64,000 nucleotides of DNA, taken from assembly GCA_036873135.1 (NCBI GenBank), contig JAPTYO010000023.1, positions 3,483,834 to 3,547,833 of the forward strand, read 5' to 3'. A program made the translations under genes and the position numbers. The notes below the pieces were generated by a model that had not been told where the DNA came from, did not search any database, and saw only the letters and a list, made by a program, of their open reading frames with translations. The stretch comes from Clarkia xantiana subsp. parviflora. Taxonomy: Eukaryota; Streptophyta; Magnoliopsida; Myrtales; Onagraceae. Of this stretch, positions 33,259 through 46,189 are shown in pieces. The stretch's first letter is position 1; each line of letters begins with the position of its first letter.

Positions 33259-35146
33259 AAGAAGGATAGAAAACTTATTAAACCTACCTTAAAACTGGTC
33301 GACTAAAATATTATCAAACCGACCCGATGAATTAGTACTTAGTGATCCCTAGATTTTTTTTATTTTTATTTTTTAAAATTATGTACAAGTTAGTTCTTTC
33401 TGAGACCACATGCAGCATGCTTTTGGAGCATCCCGGAAAGACTCGGGTAATCCTATACCCAATCATAAATACTACCGAAAATTTAGTTTTTAAAATTGGT
33501 TACTCTGTTTCCGGCCAAAATTACTAACACCGTTATAATTTTCGTTAAATTTGATAGAAATGAAATTAGTACCAATTACGTGGGATCTTTTGATATGTAC
33601 TTAAAATGGATTCACCAATAAATTGAAAGGATATACCAAAATACATTCAATTGGAAAATTGGAAGTTCAATTAAAATATGTGGTTGGGAATTGGTGAAGG
33701 TGCGACTGAAGATATGTTGCTGTAATTTTTTCAATTTATAGTCAAATCCATCTTAATACAAGTAAGAAGACTTCACGTGGCGAGAACATGCTAATTTTCC
33801 ATTCAATTTAACAGAAATTATAACGTAAATAGAAATTCGCTAAAAAAATGGATAGCCGATTTTAAAAAATTAAATTACTATAACGATATCAAAGTTTAAG
33901 CAATGGTTTGATTATTATTTGGAATGTCCTGATTCTGAATTCAAGGTTCATGAGAAAAGTAGTTCAACTTATCGGATTTCCCCCTGTGATATATAGAAAA
34001 AAAAACACAAACAATATTTAACATTGCTTCATGGAGATTAATAATATGTTTGTCAAATAGAATAGAAATAGGAATTCTAAGTGTGAAAATATTTAAAATT
34101 GTTTATTAACTAAACATAATAAGGAATTGAGAATAGTAATAGTAAAATATAATAAATAAAAAAACCAATTTATCCTCTAATTTTTTTTAACCACAACCAC
34201 TTAGGGTGGTTTCTGGGGACCCCAGAGACCGCCGAAATTTTATAGGCAGCCACTTCTGGCCCCCCTGTGGTTTCGATCGAGGTCAGAAGACTACAATCAG
34301 AGCTTTCTGACATTGATTGGAGCCACAAAGGAATCCAACCGGAGCTAAGTTTGGAGCTTTTCGGCTCCAGCCTAAGTCCATGTGGCCCCAATTGGGACTA
34401 AAGAGATAAAAAAAAAAAATGAAGCTCTCTGATACTTGAGATAGCTACCGACGACCTTCCAGTGAGACCTTAATTAGGGATGGAAAGCTCACAACTGGAG
34501 CTCTCTGACGCCCAGAGGTAGCTACTGCGACCTCCTAGTGAGTTGATAAGTCGTTCGAGTTAGTTGGGTGGCCGACCAGAGTTAAGGCAATGGACTGTTG
34601 AAATTGGGTTGGTGGCCGACCGAAGTCATATGGGCATACTTGTCTTTTTATTAATATCAGCCAAAATATATTCCCCGAAGTTAATGAATAATCATTCTTA
34701 GAAGTGGATGACAGAGTTGCTATTCTAACCCGTTTGGAATGCATATTATTTTGGACCGGATTCTATGAATCAAACACAAGAATAAGGAACCTCAATTTTC
34801 AATTCCTTAACTATTCCATGAAACAAACATTCGTAAAGGTGTACCATACTACCACTACCAAATGAAGTTAAGAAATGAGGTAGCAATAATGCGATGAATG
34901 AAGTTTAGGTACCAATCGGAGTAAACATTAAAGCTCAGGTACCAATATGCAATCAATGCATGTATTAGAAGAACGTCTAAATGGATCTTTACATTGAGAG
35001 CTCCAGCTCGCTCTACTCATTTCAACTCATCTCAAAAGAACAAAGATATCTTTACATGAATGAATCAACCACAAATTTCTCTACATATTCTCTTTTACCT
35101 GCCTTAAAACCGAATCCGGATTATCAAAAGGCATTGATCGATCCAA
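33259..35146. other. Intergenic, AT-rich, with a decayed MULE-like stretch
   Basis: There is no gene. At 34160-34560 the words CGGAGC, GGAGCTTTTCGGCTCC and 'GTGGCCCCAATTGGG' recall the interior of the MITEs at 17047 and 19646, so a decayed relative is likely. The remainder is unassigned. Confidence 0.45.
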
Positions 35147-37293
35147 TCAGTTGTATGCATCAGTTGTGTACAATTTGCGACTATCCGAGACCTCAAACTT
35201 GCTTCGCAAGTAACCATGCCCGGGAGATTCCTTCAGCGAATCAATTTCCATGCTAGGGTTCTTCCTATTTCTTCGATCCCGATACTGATAATGCAAGAAG
35301 ATTAAATCTGAATACTATTAGTGGCGGTAAATAAACGGAAAAAATGGTAAATAAACGAAAACTATACCTCGTGATAAGGGTATTCCTCTGCGTCAAGCAA
35401 TCGGACAACTTGAGTCATTTTGGGCCGCTTATCTGCCTCAAGATCAACGCACCTGAGTGCAACTAGAAGGACACGCTTCAGGGCACGTGTGGACGGTTTA
35501 GGTTCAAGGTTCGGGTCAATGATATCTTCCACCCTCCTTGAACTGACCATCATCTTTAGCCACTCAATAAGATGTACCTGAAACAAGACCAATGTAGGAG
35601 CTACTGTGATCCCTACCAAATAATACCAAGTAGCCAGAAAGTTTTTTCAGGGGGCAAGAATTGAATTAGGGGCGACTAACTAGTATAAAAAATTGAGGGC
35701 AAATGTAAAGTTTTTAAGGGTCAAAATAACAATGATTACAAATTTTATGGTAAAAATTGCACATCACAAAAAGTTGATGGATGCAATTGCCCTCCTTGTT
35801 CTATACTAGATCCTTGCCTGCTAGCAAGTGGGTCCCACAATCTATGATTTTGATATATATACCTCTTTATCCGAGTGTCCATAGTTGACGGGATCCCTTC
35901 CGGTAATGGCTTCAAGCAGAACAACGCCAAAACTATAGATGTCACTCTTCTCATTCAATAATCCGGAACTAGCGTATTCGGGTGCCACATAGCTAATATC
36001 CATATAATAAGCAATAAAAAAGCCAACTTTAGAACGATTTGTCGATGATGCTAGTGAAAATTAAGCGTTTAACGGCATGTATTTGCGTACCCAAAAGTAC
36101 CCATGACTCGGGTGGTGATATGACTCTCTCCAGACCCCAAAAGCTTGGCCAATCCAAAATCAGATACCTTAGCATTGAAATCTTCGTCAATCAAAATGTT
36201 GCTCGACTTTATGTCCCGGTGAACCACTTTGGGCTCGATCCCTTCGTGCAAGTACGCGAGTCTGCATATGCACTCTTTTTACCAAGTTCAGTTACCAATA
36301 GCCCTTTAATAAAAATTAACACTTTTTCACAACAGCCCAATGTACTTACGCCTTAGCAGTGCAAAGAACGACCTTCATCCTTGCCGCCCAAGAAAGAGTA
36401 CCATGCTCACTCATTGCTCCATGCAGCCATTGCTCCAAGTTTCCATTGTTCACATACTCATAGACCAACATTCTACACATGACAAACATTTTAAGAATTA
36501 AGAACCCGAACAATAATAATCGAACAAATTTAAGAAAACTGAGCCATGCCTATGAACTCCTTCAATGCAGAAACCCAGAAGACGAACGAGGTTCTTATGA
36601 CGAACATGCCCAATCGCCTCCACTTCAACCCTAAATTCTTTCTCTGCTTGTCCCCTGCAACAAAAACACGTCATCAGCCTCACACCATAGATTTTTAATT
36701 GTTTTTAAAAGGATGTCTTCTTACAGATTGTTGAGAAGCTTCTTCACAGCCACCTCAGTCCCATTAATCAATCTACCATGATAAACAACCCCATAGCCAC
36801 CCTCACCAAGCACTTTATCAGCTGAAAACCGACTCGTTGCAACCTCAAGGTCTCGCAGAGTGAACCAATGGCCCCACCCAAGGTGAGACATCTCAGGCAA
36901 CCCGACTAAAGGAGAAGCAGTGAAAAGCCCTCCATTATAGGGTGATAGCGAGTTCTTCTGGAAAGTTCCGGACCCTCCTCCTTCTTCTGAGCTCTTCTCG
37001 TGATGACACACCGAGCTGCATTGGCTAAGGTTGTCGGGTTCACTTGATTTGCTGGTGCCTAAATGAACCAACACCTTTTCCGAGTTCTTACCGACCATGT
37101 CTACCTTGATATCTTTCAACTCGGCGGGTACCCGGGAAATCGAAAATCTGTTCTTCGATTTCCTTCTGAAAAGGATCCAGATCAATAAAAGGCATAAAAT
37201 CAATACAATAACCGATCCGCAGCAGATTCCGATCAGAATCCATAGCTTTAAACCTAACCAAGGCTCCAACAACTTAGACTTTAAAGACGGCAT
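35147..37293 (-). CDS. Receptor-like protein kinase (At1g01540/At5g18500-type), complete, seven exons, 481 aa
   Basis: Exons on the minus strand are 37293-36725, 36654-36550, 36472-36350, 36261-36091, 35992-35863, 35577-35368 and 35284-35147 (TGA). All phases agree, for 482 codons. A short N-terminus precedes a transmembrane helix (about residues 18-42, '[20 protein letters not shown]'). A variable Ser-rich juxtamembrane part follows, then '[15 protein letters not shown]' and an RD Ser/Thr kinase. The kinase has the P-loop 'GEGGYGVVY', lysine in 'VAVKK', '[10 protein letters not shown]', 'DFGLAK', 'APEY', and '[17 protein letters not shown]' at the end. All catalytic residues are intact. The small extracellular part suggests signalling without a classical ectodomain. 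Intron 2 is GC-AG. Confidence 0.93.
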
Positions 37294-38340
37294 TTCTTCT
37301 GGGTATCAATGCATCTCTAACTGTGTAAACAAGGTGGATATAATAAGACTTGTATAGTTCATCAATTTCGATGGAGCAAGAAGAATCAAAATCAGATCTT
37401 TAATTAATTGCAAATAAGATGATGAAACGTCTAGGAGAGAAACTGAAGCTATAAACGTCTTAATCATAATTCCTAGGTCGCGACATTAATGGCAAAATTA
37501 AGAGATCTTCACGAAACTCTGCATCCATTGAAAGCTAGAAGGAAACCCTAATCCAACTCCAACATCAATTGGTTGGTATAAATTAATAGAAGAAGTTACG
37601 TGTTTGAGTTAAGCATCATTAATATTGGCCAAAAAACAACATTTAAGCATCATTAATGGCCGTGGGAGGTAGAATCGTACTGTTAAGATCTGAAATGCCC
37701 CCGTTGATCGTCTTCTTCGAGAGGGGCCAGACACGCAAAGATAAGGTTTAGTGACACTACAGACCATAGCGAGCAGTAGAAGGGACAGACGAAGTTGCAG
37801 AAGAGTGGAGCGGTTTACAAGTAGAAGGCAGCAGACAAAATCCAATTTTTTCTTTACAATTCCAAATTATAATTCGAGTTAAACTACTTCGATTGATAGA
37901 GATATGATGCGGGTGATTGGAAAAAGGAGGGATGAATGGATGATGGTAGCCAGGGTGTAGTCAAATTTCAAATGTTGAGATTGTTTGGGATGATCAACAC
38001 AAGGTTTTTTTTTTTTTTTTTTGGTGAAAGATCAACACAAGGTGGCAAACCAGAAATTCACTAGAAAAATTTGTGATTAAATAATATTTTTTTATTTCAA
38101 TATTTATAAACTAATAATAATCATTCACCCGTTTATTGCGTGAGATTTTAAATTAATTTTTTTTTAGGTTAAAAATAATTTTAAGATTTCAATAATTAAA
38201 ATGAGTACGAAAAATTAAATTCCACGTCTCTATTAATTATTGAAAATAATACTTTGTTATGTGGCATTCACTTGTCTTTGCATCTCCATTTAAAATTATT
38301 AATATTCCAATAAAGACTACATTTATTTATGATGATCTTA
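37294..38340. other. Upstream region of the kinase gene
   Basis: This is the likely 5' UTR and promoter of the minus-strand kinase. No clear TATA box can be assigned. A T-run (38008-38025) and AT-rich sequence follow. No other gene. Confidence 0.4.
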
Positions 38341-38754
38341 GAGCATCCACAATGGTTTTACATAAATTGTATTCTTTAAAGTTTCCACGTAGACATTTAT
38401 GTACACTTTAAGTAATACGTAAATTTAAGACACACGTAAAAAAATATTTTCTCTGCAATCGTATTACTTAAACATATTCCTTAAAAATATTTTATTATTA
38501 AATTTTCCAACAATCACTAATAAGATATTAGCATTAATTATAAAATGAATTAATTTATAAAATTTGGTTACGTAATACATAGTGCATTACTTAAATTTAA
38601 GGAATGCTTTATGTAAAAACATAAATTTACGTGTGGGTCCCATCTTTAAGGAATGCTATGTAAAACCACTGTAGATAGTTTTTATTGATTTGTCTAAATA
38701 AACATGTAGGACCCACATTTACGTAATCTTTACGTAATACCACTGTGGATGCTC
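38341..38754. mobile_element. PIF/Harbinger (Tourist-like) MITE, 414 bp
   Basis: The ends GAGCATCCACAATGG and CCACTGTGGATGCTC are inverted repeats flanked by TTA on both sides (38338-38340 and 38755-38757), the usual 3-bp duplication. The older copy at 29580-30500 is the same family. Confidence 0.88.
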
Positions 38755-39160
38755 TTATAAACATGTTTTTCCAACCGATCATCTAGTTAATGAGATCCAA
38801 ATTTATCTATTTTAATAGATTTAAATGTTTGTTAATTTTAATTTTATTTGGTTTTAATAATGGGACATGTTCATTTATAACTTTTTGATAATGCAATAGT
38901 TTTCAATGTGGGTACAAATTTGTTGCCCTAAAACCTATTGAGATTACAAATTATTAGTGTTTCTAAAAATAATGATATTAACATAACGAAAAAGAAATGT
39001 ATAAGAATAATTAAAAAAACGAAGAGTTACAAATATAAATAATTGATTTGGAAGGATGTTAAGGTTTATTTAGAGTTTAGTAGACAAGCTACGAGATGAG
39101 CCTCAGCCGAGATGAGCCTCAGCCCTAGAGCTATTGGTATAGTAGATAAATAAAAATAAC

Positions 39161-39772
39161 GGGTTAATACCAAATAGCTAGCTGAACTTTCTTTAAAAGT
39201 GCAGATAGGTAGTTAAACTTATTTTTAGAGCAAATAGCTAGCTAGACTTTCTCTAAAGTAGCAATTAGATAACTTTGTTAATTTTTTGGTTAAAAATAAA
39301 TGGAATTCCTCACGTGAATAGCAGTTGACCGACTGAAATTGGTGCCAACATGTTTCCGTAACCAAAATATACACTCCGTCTTTCTTTTGGATGAATGTCG
39401 TTTTTTTTCTCGAAATACTGCAATATTATTTTCTCCGAATCAATTCACTTCCTAGAGGCGAATTTATCTTACGAAATTCTCGAATGAGCAGTTCTCTACC
39501 GTCTTCAACAATCATGGTGTACGACGTGTGGATTTTTTTGGTTATGTGTCATCACGTGTTCCTCATGTTAGAAATTCTATTAGTTTTTAACCAAAAAATT
39601 AGCATAGCTAGTTAATTGCTACTTTTAAAAAGTTCAGCTAGCTATTTGGTCTAAGAAAAAATTCAGCTAATTATCTGCACTACTGTCTTAAGTTCAGCTA
39701 GCTATTTGGTCTAAGAAAAAATTCAGCTAATTATCTGCACTACTGTCTTAAGTTCAGCTAGCTATTTGGTAA
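39161..39772. mobile_element. Palindromic MITE with AAATAGCTAGCTGAACTT ends
   Basis: ACCAAATAGCTAGCTGAACT on the left mirrors AGTTCAGCTAGCTATTTGGT on the right, and the inner arms also pair (TTAATTTTTTGGTTAAAA with TTTTAACCAAAAAATTA). The right end is enlarged by a 60-bp tandem repeat. No clean target duplication was found. Confidence 0.7.
39634..39752. repeat. 60-bp perfect tandem repeat at a MITE end
   Basis: Two identical units containing TTCAGCTAGCTATTTGGTCT and CAGCTAATTATCTGCACTAC follow each other, and a partial third copy continues to 39772. The repeat multiplies the terminal sequence of the host MITE. Confidence 0.9.
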
Positions 39773-40332
39773 TTAGCTAAAAATAACTTAAGCAAGCTTG
39801 AACTTACGATTTCATGAATAGATAATAGATAAATAAATACAGAAAACTATACCGAGTGACAGAGACTCGAGCTCTCAACTTAGAAAATTGATGAACAAGT
39901 ATGTAATAATTTTCCATTTTTATCCACCGTTATTTTATAATCATAACCATATTAGTAAACACAAGTGACTAAATACAACAACTTTAAACCATTTAATTAT
40001 ATTTCAAAATGTAAGTAACTAAATAATAACGCTAAAAAATAAAAGTAACAATTTAATAATAGACCTCTGAAGGAATGCGTTGCACCATATTATATAGTTA
40101 TTTGATTGTTTCTATTAATCGATACAGAAACCGGAAACTCCAAAGAAAAAAAATAACGTAAATCTAATCTAACAACACAAAAGATCAGATCTTAGTTACT
40201 TTGGGTAACTAGTATCCACACTACAGCTCCACTGATTTTGAAGAATTTGATTGTTCGAGCGAGTGAGACCCAAATTGCAACCCTTAAACTCGGGTCAGAC
40301 CGAGCCCCCTAGCTTTCATTGATCGAAAAGAA

Positions 40333-43300
40333 CTAAGAACACGAATGGCACAATAAAGAAACCTGGTCCATGTTGCTCTGCTCGGGTTGATGCCTCGGTG
40401 AACTCACGAAAGTGAAGACCGTCTTCCCTCCATGACAAGGAATCGTTACTTGGCGCGGTAAATCTCTCATCACCCACAACATAAAACAAGACGGAACCGA
40501 CAAACCTAACACAAAAACACTCAATGAGATACATCTTCATCAATTTTTTGTTTACGCGGTATCAGAAATGTCGATACATTACCTATAAAGTAGTAGAGAA
40601 TTAGATGTTCGGTTAGTTTTAGCCCCTTCATCTGCCGTAAATTCCAACTGTAAAATAGCTGCAAAGCGATAATACGGTTCGAGTTAAAGAGGAGAGAATG
40701 AAAGAATATGAGAGGTGTTATTGATTGCATTACATACAGGGGTTTCTCTTAGCAGAGCTACCAAAGCACTTGATGTAAAGCAAATTACGGAAACCGCAGC
40801 CAATCCCCCGACCTTCCACATTTCAGCTGCAGCTCTCTCAGATCGTACTTTACTCAGCTTCAGAAGGAGTCGGATAGCTACCAAAAATAAAGAAGAAGAT
40901 CAGATGATCGATGCTGACTTTGAAAATGAGAACTCAAAAGGCACTCACCGTAGTAACTCAAGGCGCCACTTAGTATAAGAACTGCGACTGCAGAAAGATA
41001 CATATACACCTGCATGATCAATCTATTATATATATATACCCGAATATGAACTTGATAACCGAAACACATGCAAAGTCACTAGGTTGAAGAATATGCAAAG
41101 TAACTCAAAATGGGAGGAAAATATTGAAAAATTTATCATGTCTTATCTTATGCAGATGATATGTGCAAAGCTACAAACTACTGTTATTATACATCCATTA
41201 TAGAATAGATAGTATAGAATATATGATATGATATGTATAATTAGTAGGGAAAATCGCCCAAATATTAATTATTTGAAACTCAAATACAAAAACAAGGGAG
41301 GACGAGTTCCGTTCACGAAAATATCCAGTCGCGCACTTCCCAAGTGCGCAGCGGGTATTACGCATCTGATGCGCAACATTACCTTAATTAATGTTCCACA
41401 CATTAATTAACCGTTACATATTGCACATCATATTAATTACTCTAATCAAGTAATTAATGCGACAGAACATTAATTACTTCATTAATGTTGTGCATATGCG
41501 CAATACGCCTTGCGCACTTGGGAAGTGCGCGACTGAGTATTTTCGTGAACGGAACTAGCCCTCCCTTGTTTTTGTATTTGAGTTTCAAACAATTAATATT
41601 TGGGTGATTTTCCCTAATTAGCGATGGGGTTAAATATTATATTTCCTATTCTTATCAGCTATATATCTCATCTCTATAGATTGTACTGGTCTAGGTCTAG
41701 TCTTATTTAAGACATGTTACTGAATAAAACGATAAGCAAGACATTCAAGTTATTTTCAACTAGTAGTTATCAAGTCTAATTTATTAGTTCAGTTATTAGT
41801 CTGGACCATAACAAATACTTTCTCTCTTTGGAAAGTACAATGAATTTCTAATGATTAAAGAGTTTGAGCCAGCACAGAATTGTGTCTACCTGAGAAACTG
41901 ATGAAGAATCAATTGGATTCTTCCACGTGCCTATCCAGATCAGTGCAGCAAACGACAGCATTAGAACAGATACAACTGCAACTCCCTAATAAGATGTAAA
42001 GTAAGATACAATTTGCATTGGCAGAAGAAAACCTGTACACATAGAGCTCATGAAAATACACAATTTCATACCATGATCACAATTTTTTGTCGGGTTCCAA
42101 TGTATTGGAAGGAACAGCATCTCCACTTCCTATGTGAGGTTCTAGCATCTCCGTTCGGATTTTTGTAGTTCAACAGATTTTGTACTGTGCTGTCTTCTTC
42201 GGTTTCATTACTACTATCTTCCTCTTCATCAGTCTCCTGATGGCAAAGGTCGATCCTAAAATATCATTGCCATAGAAGCAAAATGCATGCCACATAAATC
42301 ACAGTCCATAATTCTACATAGACATAACATGCTCATGGAAATATTGATCTGCACGTCTTGGTACCTTGTAAATAAATTTAACTCAACTGATTGTTCATTA
42401 AAAGAGACAGCAAGAGACCGTCACACAATCATATACACATTAAATGCTGTAAAATAACAATAAAGCCACATTTATAAAACAAGATTGATTTTTTTTTTTT
42501 TTTTATAAAAGGTACAGAATTAAGAACATACCAGAAAGATATGAGTAGTAGATATGCTGCCAGGAATAGAATTTTTGGGTAAGCTGCAGTAAATTCTTGG
42601 TTAAAATCATGCCGGATCTTAAAAAACGTGATTATCAAGTTTTGGTAGCGTACCCATGAAGATAAATCCACACATACGGGACCAACACAGCCACCTCTTA
42701 CAATGACCAAATACTGTACCTACAAAGAAAATGAAATAACCTGCCAAACAACCAGTTGCCTTAAATGGAGATGCAGCACGGATGTTCGATGAGTAAGTAT
42801 TGAAATTTGAAAGGAAGCCATGCTGCCTTTGCTTTTGCGATTATTAGGAACGGTAAATTAACATAATACGAAAGCTATCTATGTCAATACTTGCTTATAT
42901 GTTTAGCTTCCACAAATTAAGCAAACCCGTTTTACCTGAAGAAGGATATAATTAAATGCTTCAATAGTCTAATGGTCCTTAGTAAAAATATTCCATTATC
43001 TAGACCTGAAACGTCTCTAAAGGGGGAACTACAAACATTTAAATGGCATAGTAGATTCTTTACATTATCGTATTTTCGGTTTTCCTGCCCAAAAAAGAAA
43101 ATCCCTAATGGTTGACCATCAATATTTGCTATTGTTAGGACACCTACATCAGTTCTCCCCAGTTCTAGTTGACTTGGCAAATATAGGATCGAAAATTACC
43201 AAGTTCAAGCAAATATATACCATATTTAGAAGCATGTGGCACATTTTCGGGTTAGTACAGATTAGGAGATGTCAAACTTTATGTATTGGCAGTTGCCAAA

Positions 43301-44394
43301 CATGTATATAGTTATTAGCATGAAAAAAAGTTGCCGGCTCACCGAGGTTGGAGGACCCGATCATTAGGTGGAGTACCTGCAAATGTTTGGAATCAACATA
43401 CAAACTGATTATCATTCCTTGAGTTTAGTGATCGTCTAGACCGTTTGAACTCTAGCTCTTCATCCGAATACATCAATGATGACAATTAACAAGATTTTGA
43501 CGTTTAAAGAAGAATTTGTAATAGAGGAAGCTACTACTTACTTTCTGGCGTGTCCATCCAGCTTCCTGACTCCTCAAGTGTATTCTCATGACCTGCCAAA
43601 CAATTTCGTAAGAGAAAAGATCATATTATATACAAGGTTAAGAACCTAAACACGGTCTCAACTAAAAACCATCTTGCTAATCAATGTACCTGATTTAAAA
43701 TGTTGATATACAGTGTCTCAACTATCAAATTAGTTGATTTCTACTTTTTTCGAATCATTTTGGCATAAAATTGGTGTGTTAAGCAACATGTTTTTTCCAC
43801 TTTTACAAAGTATTACATTTGTTACTCATAGTTTAGACTTAGTTGATGCTTCAAAAACATGTTTTTATTTTGTCAATTTTAGGTAAAAAAGTGAAAATCA
43901 ACAAATCTTCTGTAAAATTGGTCAAATATGACTATTATTTAGGATGTGCAATTAATTAGGTTACAGTTCTGATTTCATTTCACTGATCCTCACCAATTTT
44001 ACTTGAAATCCCAATTTTAATAACTTTGGTAAAATGGGCGTAGTTCTTGAACCCACAACAAATTCTCTCCCTCGAATTCAAACTCGCCAGGAGCTCACCA
44101 CCTCTATTCTACAGCAGGTCTACAACAGAATCAAGATGCAGTACATGCAAACGATTTGAATCTCCAGAATTACAATTAAGATCCAACTCCTGTTTCTGAA
44201 CATTCGACCGCAAACAAAGATTCAACTGTTTAAGCTGAAACAGGGGGGGAGTAATGCACCTGAGAGAAGGCGACGAAAGCGAGGACGCCGTCAAAGCACG
44301 CTAGAGCCATAACAACGGTGATCAGATTGAAGGGGATGCAGCCGCCGGCGCCGCCGCTGCTGCCGGGATCTCCTGATGATACCTCCTCGATCAT
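40333..44394 (-). CDS. THH1/TOM1/TOM3-domain membrane protein, complete, eleven exons, 355 aa
   Basis: Exons on the minus strand: 44394-44260, 43592-43542, 43376-43343, 42719-42654, 42583-42532, 42255-42072, 41985-41890, 41009-40949, 40877-40738, 40658-40583 and 40505-40333 (TAG). Every junction is GT-AG and phases agree over 356 codons. The protein starts 'MIEEVSSGDPGSSGGAGG'. Several hydrophobic helices follow, with 'MRIHLRSQEAGWTRQKVLHL' (the TOM1-like 'GWT-QKV-H' region), 'PKILFLAAYLLLISFW', an acidic loop ('TDEEEDSSNETEED'), 'LILYYFIG' and 'FMLWVMRDLP'. TOM1-family proteins are multi-pass membrane proteins, classically vacuolar. The long acidic loop and 355-aa length set this one apart from TOM1 itself (about 290 aa). 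Confidence 0.88.
41247..41614. mobile_element. Palindromic MITE inside an intron of the TOM1-like gene, 368 bp
   Basis: GGGAAAATCGCCCAAATATT on the left mirrors the right end AATATTTGGGTGATTTTCCC. The inner arms carry GTTCCGTTCACGAAAATA and the inverse, plus GCGCACTTCCCAAGTGCGC hairpins. The flanks TAATTAGTA and TAATTAGCG agree at 7 of 9 bases. Confidence 0.82.
43637..43915. mobile_element. MITE fragment in intron 1 of the TOM1-like gene
   Basis: GGTTAAGAACCTAAACACGG and GTGTCTCAACTATCAAATTA match the element at 25351-25728, and AGTGAAAATCAACAAATCTT mirrors part of the left arm. The far end is lost. Confidence 0.6.
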
Positions 44395-44678
44395 TTCTAC
44401 TCACCACCTATTGGCTTGTTTTGTAGTGTTGGTGAAGACGGCGGCCGTTGTTTGTGTTGGTCACCTTGCTGGTGTTTCCACGCGCTCACTTTCAAACTGC
44501 CATGCACTAGGAATGTGCTTTTATATTTAAGAACCAAAATCATTCATTAATTAGTTTTGTGGAGCAAATATATATTGTTGCTAAGTTTTTTACTTTAGTG
44601 GTATTTAACTTACATTTATTTGTTGACATATAAGTACAAAAGTAGCTTCTATCGAATATATTTACATACTCATTTTAG

Positions 44679-45163
44679 CTATTGCACAGACCAAGTTTAC
44701 ACTAAATGAATAATATAAAATTAGCGTCATCCCGTTAGAAACTTAGAACATGCCAATTGAAAATGTTGACTCTTGAAATATAAAGTCAATAGTTTCTTGA
44801 AGTTTGAATAGTATATATAGGGATGGCAACGGGGCGTGTCGGGGTGGGTTTTCGCAGCCCGGACCCGCCCCGCGTGCTTGGCTGATCCGGGCCCAGCCAA
44901 ATGGACCTTCCGGGGCAGGTCGGGTCAACAATCCCGCGGGGCTCCGACCCGCCCCGTATGTGAACAATTTTTTTTTTTTTCACTTTTCAATATTAAATAC
45001 AATTTTTTTTGTCAAAATATTACATTACATATAAATTCAAAACATAAATCTTGCTATTGCACAGACCAATTTACACTAAATGAATAATATAAAATTAGCG
45101 TCATTCCGTTAGAAACTTAGAACATGCCAATTGAAATGTTGACTCTCGAAATATAAAGTCAAT
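44679..45163. repeat. Direct duplication of about 112 bp flanking a hAT-MITE fragment
   Basis: 44679-44791 and 45053-45163 are near-identical (shared words GCTATTGCACAGACCAA and AAATGAATAATATAAAATTA). Between them is a truncated hAT MITE (44818-45048) that ends right at the second copy. Confidence 0.88.
44818..45048. mobile_element. Truncated hAT MITE (family of 3689-4095)
   Basis: It starts TAGGGATGGCAACGGGGCG and follows the inverse of the 3689-4095 element through CAATATTAAATACAATTTTT and ATATAAATTCAAA. It then stops at the duplicated host segment, so the other terminus is missing. Confidence 0.85.
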
Positions 45164-46033
45164 ACGGCAAAAGAAAAAAAAGAGAAGTGTTTGATGGGCC
45201 TCCAAAAATGTCGTTGGGTATAAAATTTAGGTCTTGTACTTCACTTGTGCATGAGATTTAATGCAGAGCCAGCCTATAAGGTCCATTATTGTATTGGGCC
45301 TAGCCGTCTATGCTTTTTTTGCTGTGGTTAATCCACCAGGTGTGATCAATACCATTTTATATGCCAGTGTTTTTCTAAGTAATACGACGTGTTTTATATT
45401 TATTTATCTAACAATATACTAATTTTTAATTTAATCATTACAACTCTATAAATTTTAGTATAAATTATTGAATAACTCTAAATTTAGATGAAAAAAAAGT
45501 TTCTCATATTTATTTTGGTAACTAATATCTCATATTTTAGTTTCTATTTAAATAAAGAAAACCAGCTATGACATTAATAAATAAATAAATAAATAATAGT
45601 TACTATTTAAATAATAAATCTATACAATTCGATATAGAAACTTCTAAAGTTACCACAAAACAAAATGCCAATGTTTGGAACATTTAGTAAATAATATTTA
45701 AACTATATATAAAATTTATAAATAAAATAATATGTCCATACCATATATATGTACCTAAGAATAAATTAGACATATATACAGAAATGTGTATTTGCAATTG
45801 TATAATAACAATTAATAAAATAGGTGCTGCATAAATTAGAATAAAAAATGTTTTTTAAGTTATATTTATCTTGATATTTTCTAACCGTTAGTTTTTTTGC
45901 AACTATATATTAATTTTTGCTACGTTACGTATGATTCCAGTATTCAACGTTGAAGGAAAAGTGGCCAAAAAAAAATATTGAAGGAGAAAATACAGGCACA
46001 CACTATCCAGAATTTTCTTTTACATTACCAATT

Positions 46034-46070
<37 letters not shown>

Positions 46071-46189
46071 CAGTTTTTTTTTTTCATAATAATAATGAAG
46101 AAGATAAATATGATGGGATGTAAATAAAGGTACGCATGCAGTAATTATTATTATGTAGAGATAGAGACGACAATCTACTATTAATCTGC
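45164..46189. other. AT-rich intergenic DNA with microsatellites
   Basis: Contains (AAAT)n at about 45578-45596 and (TA)n at about 46041-46066. No gene signal. Confidence 0.5.
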
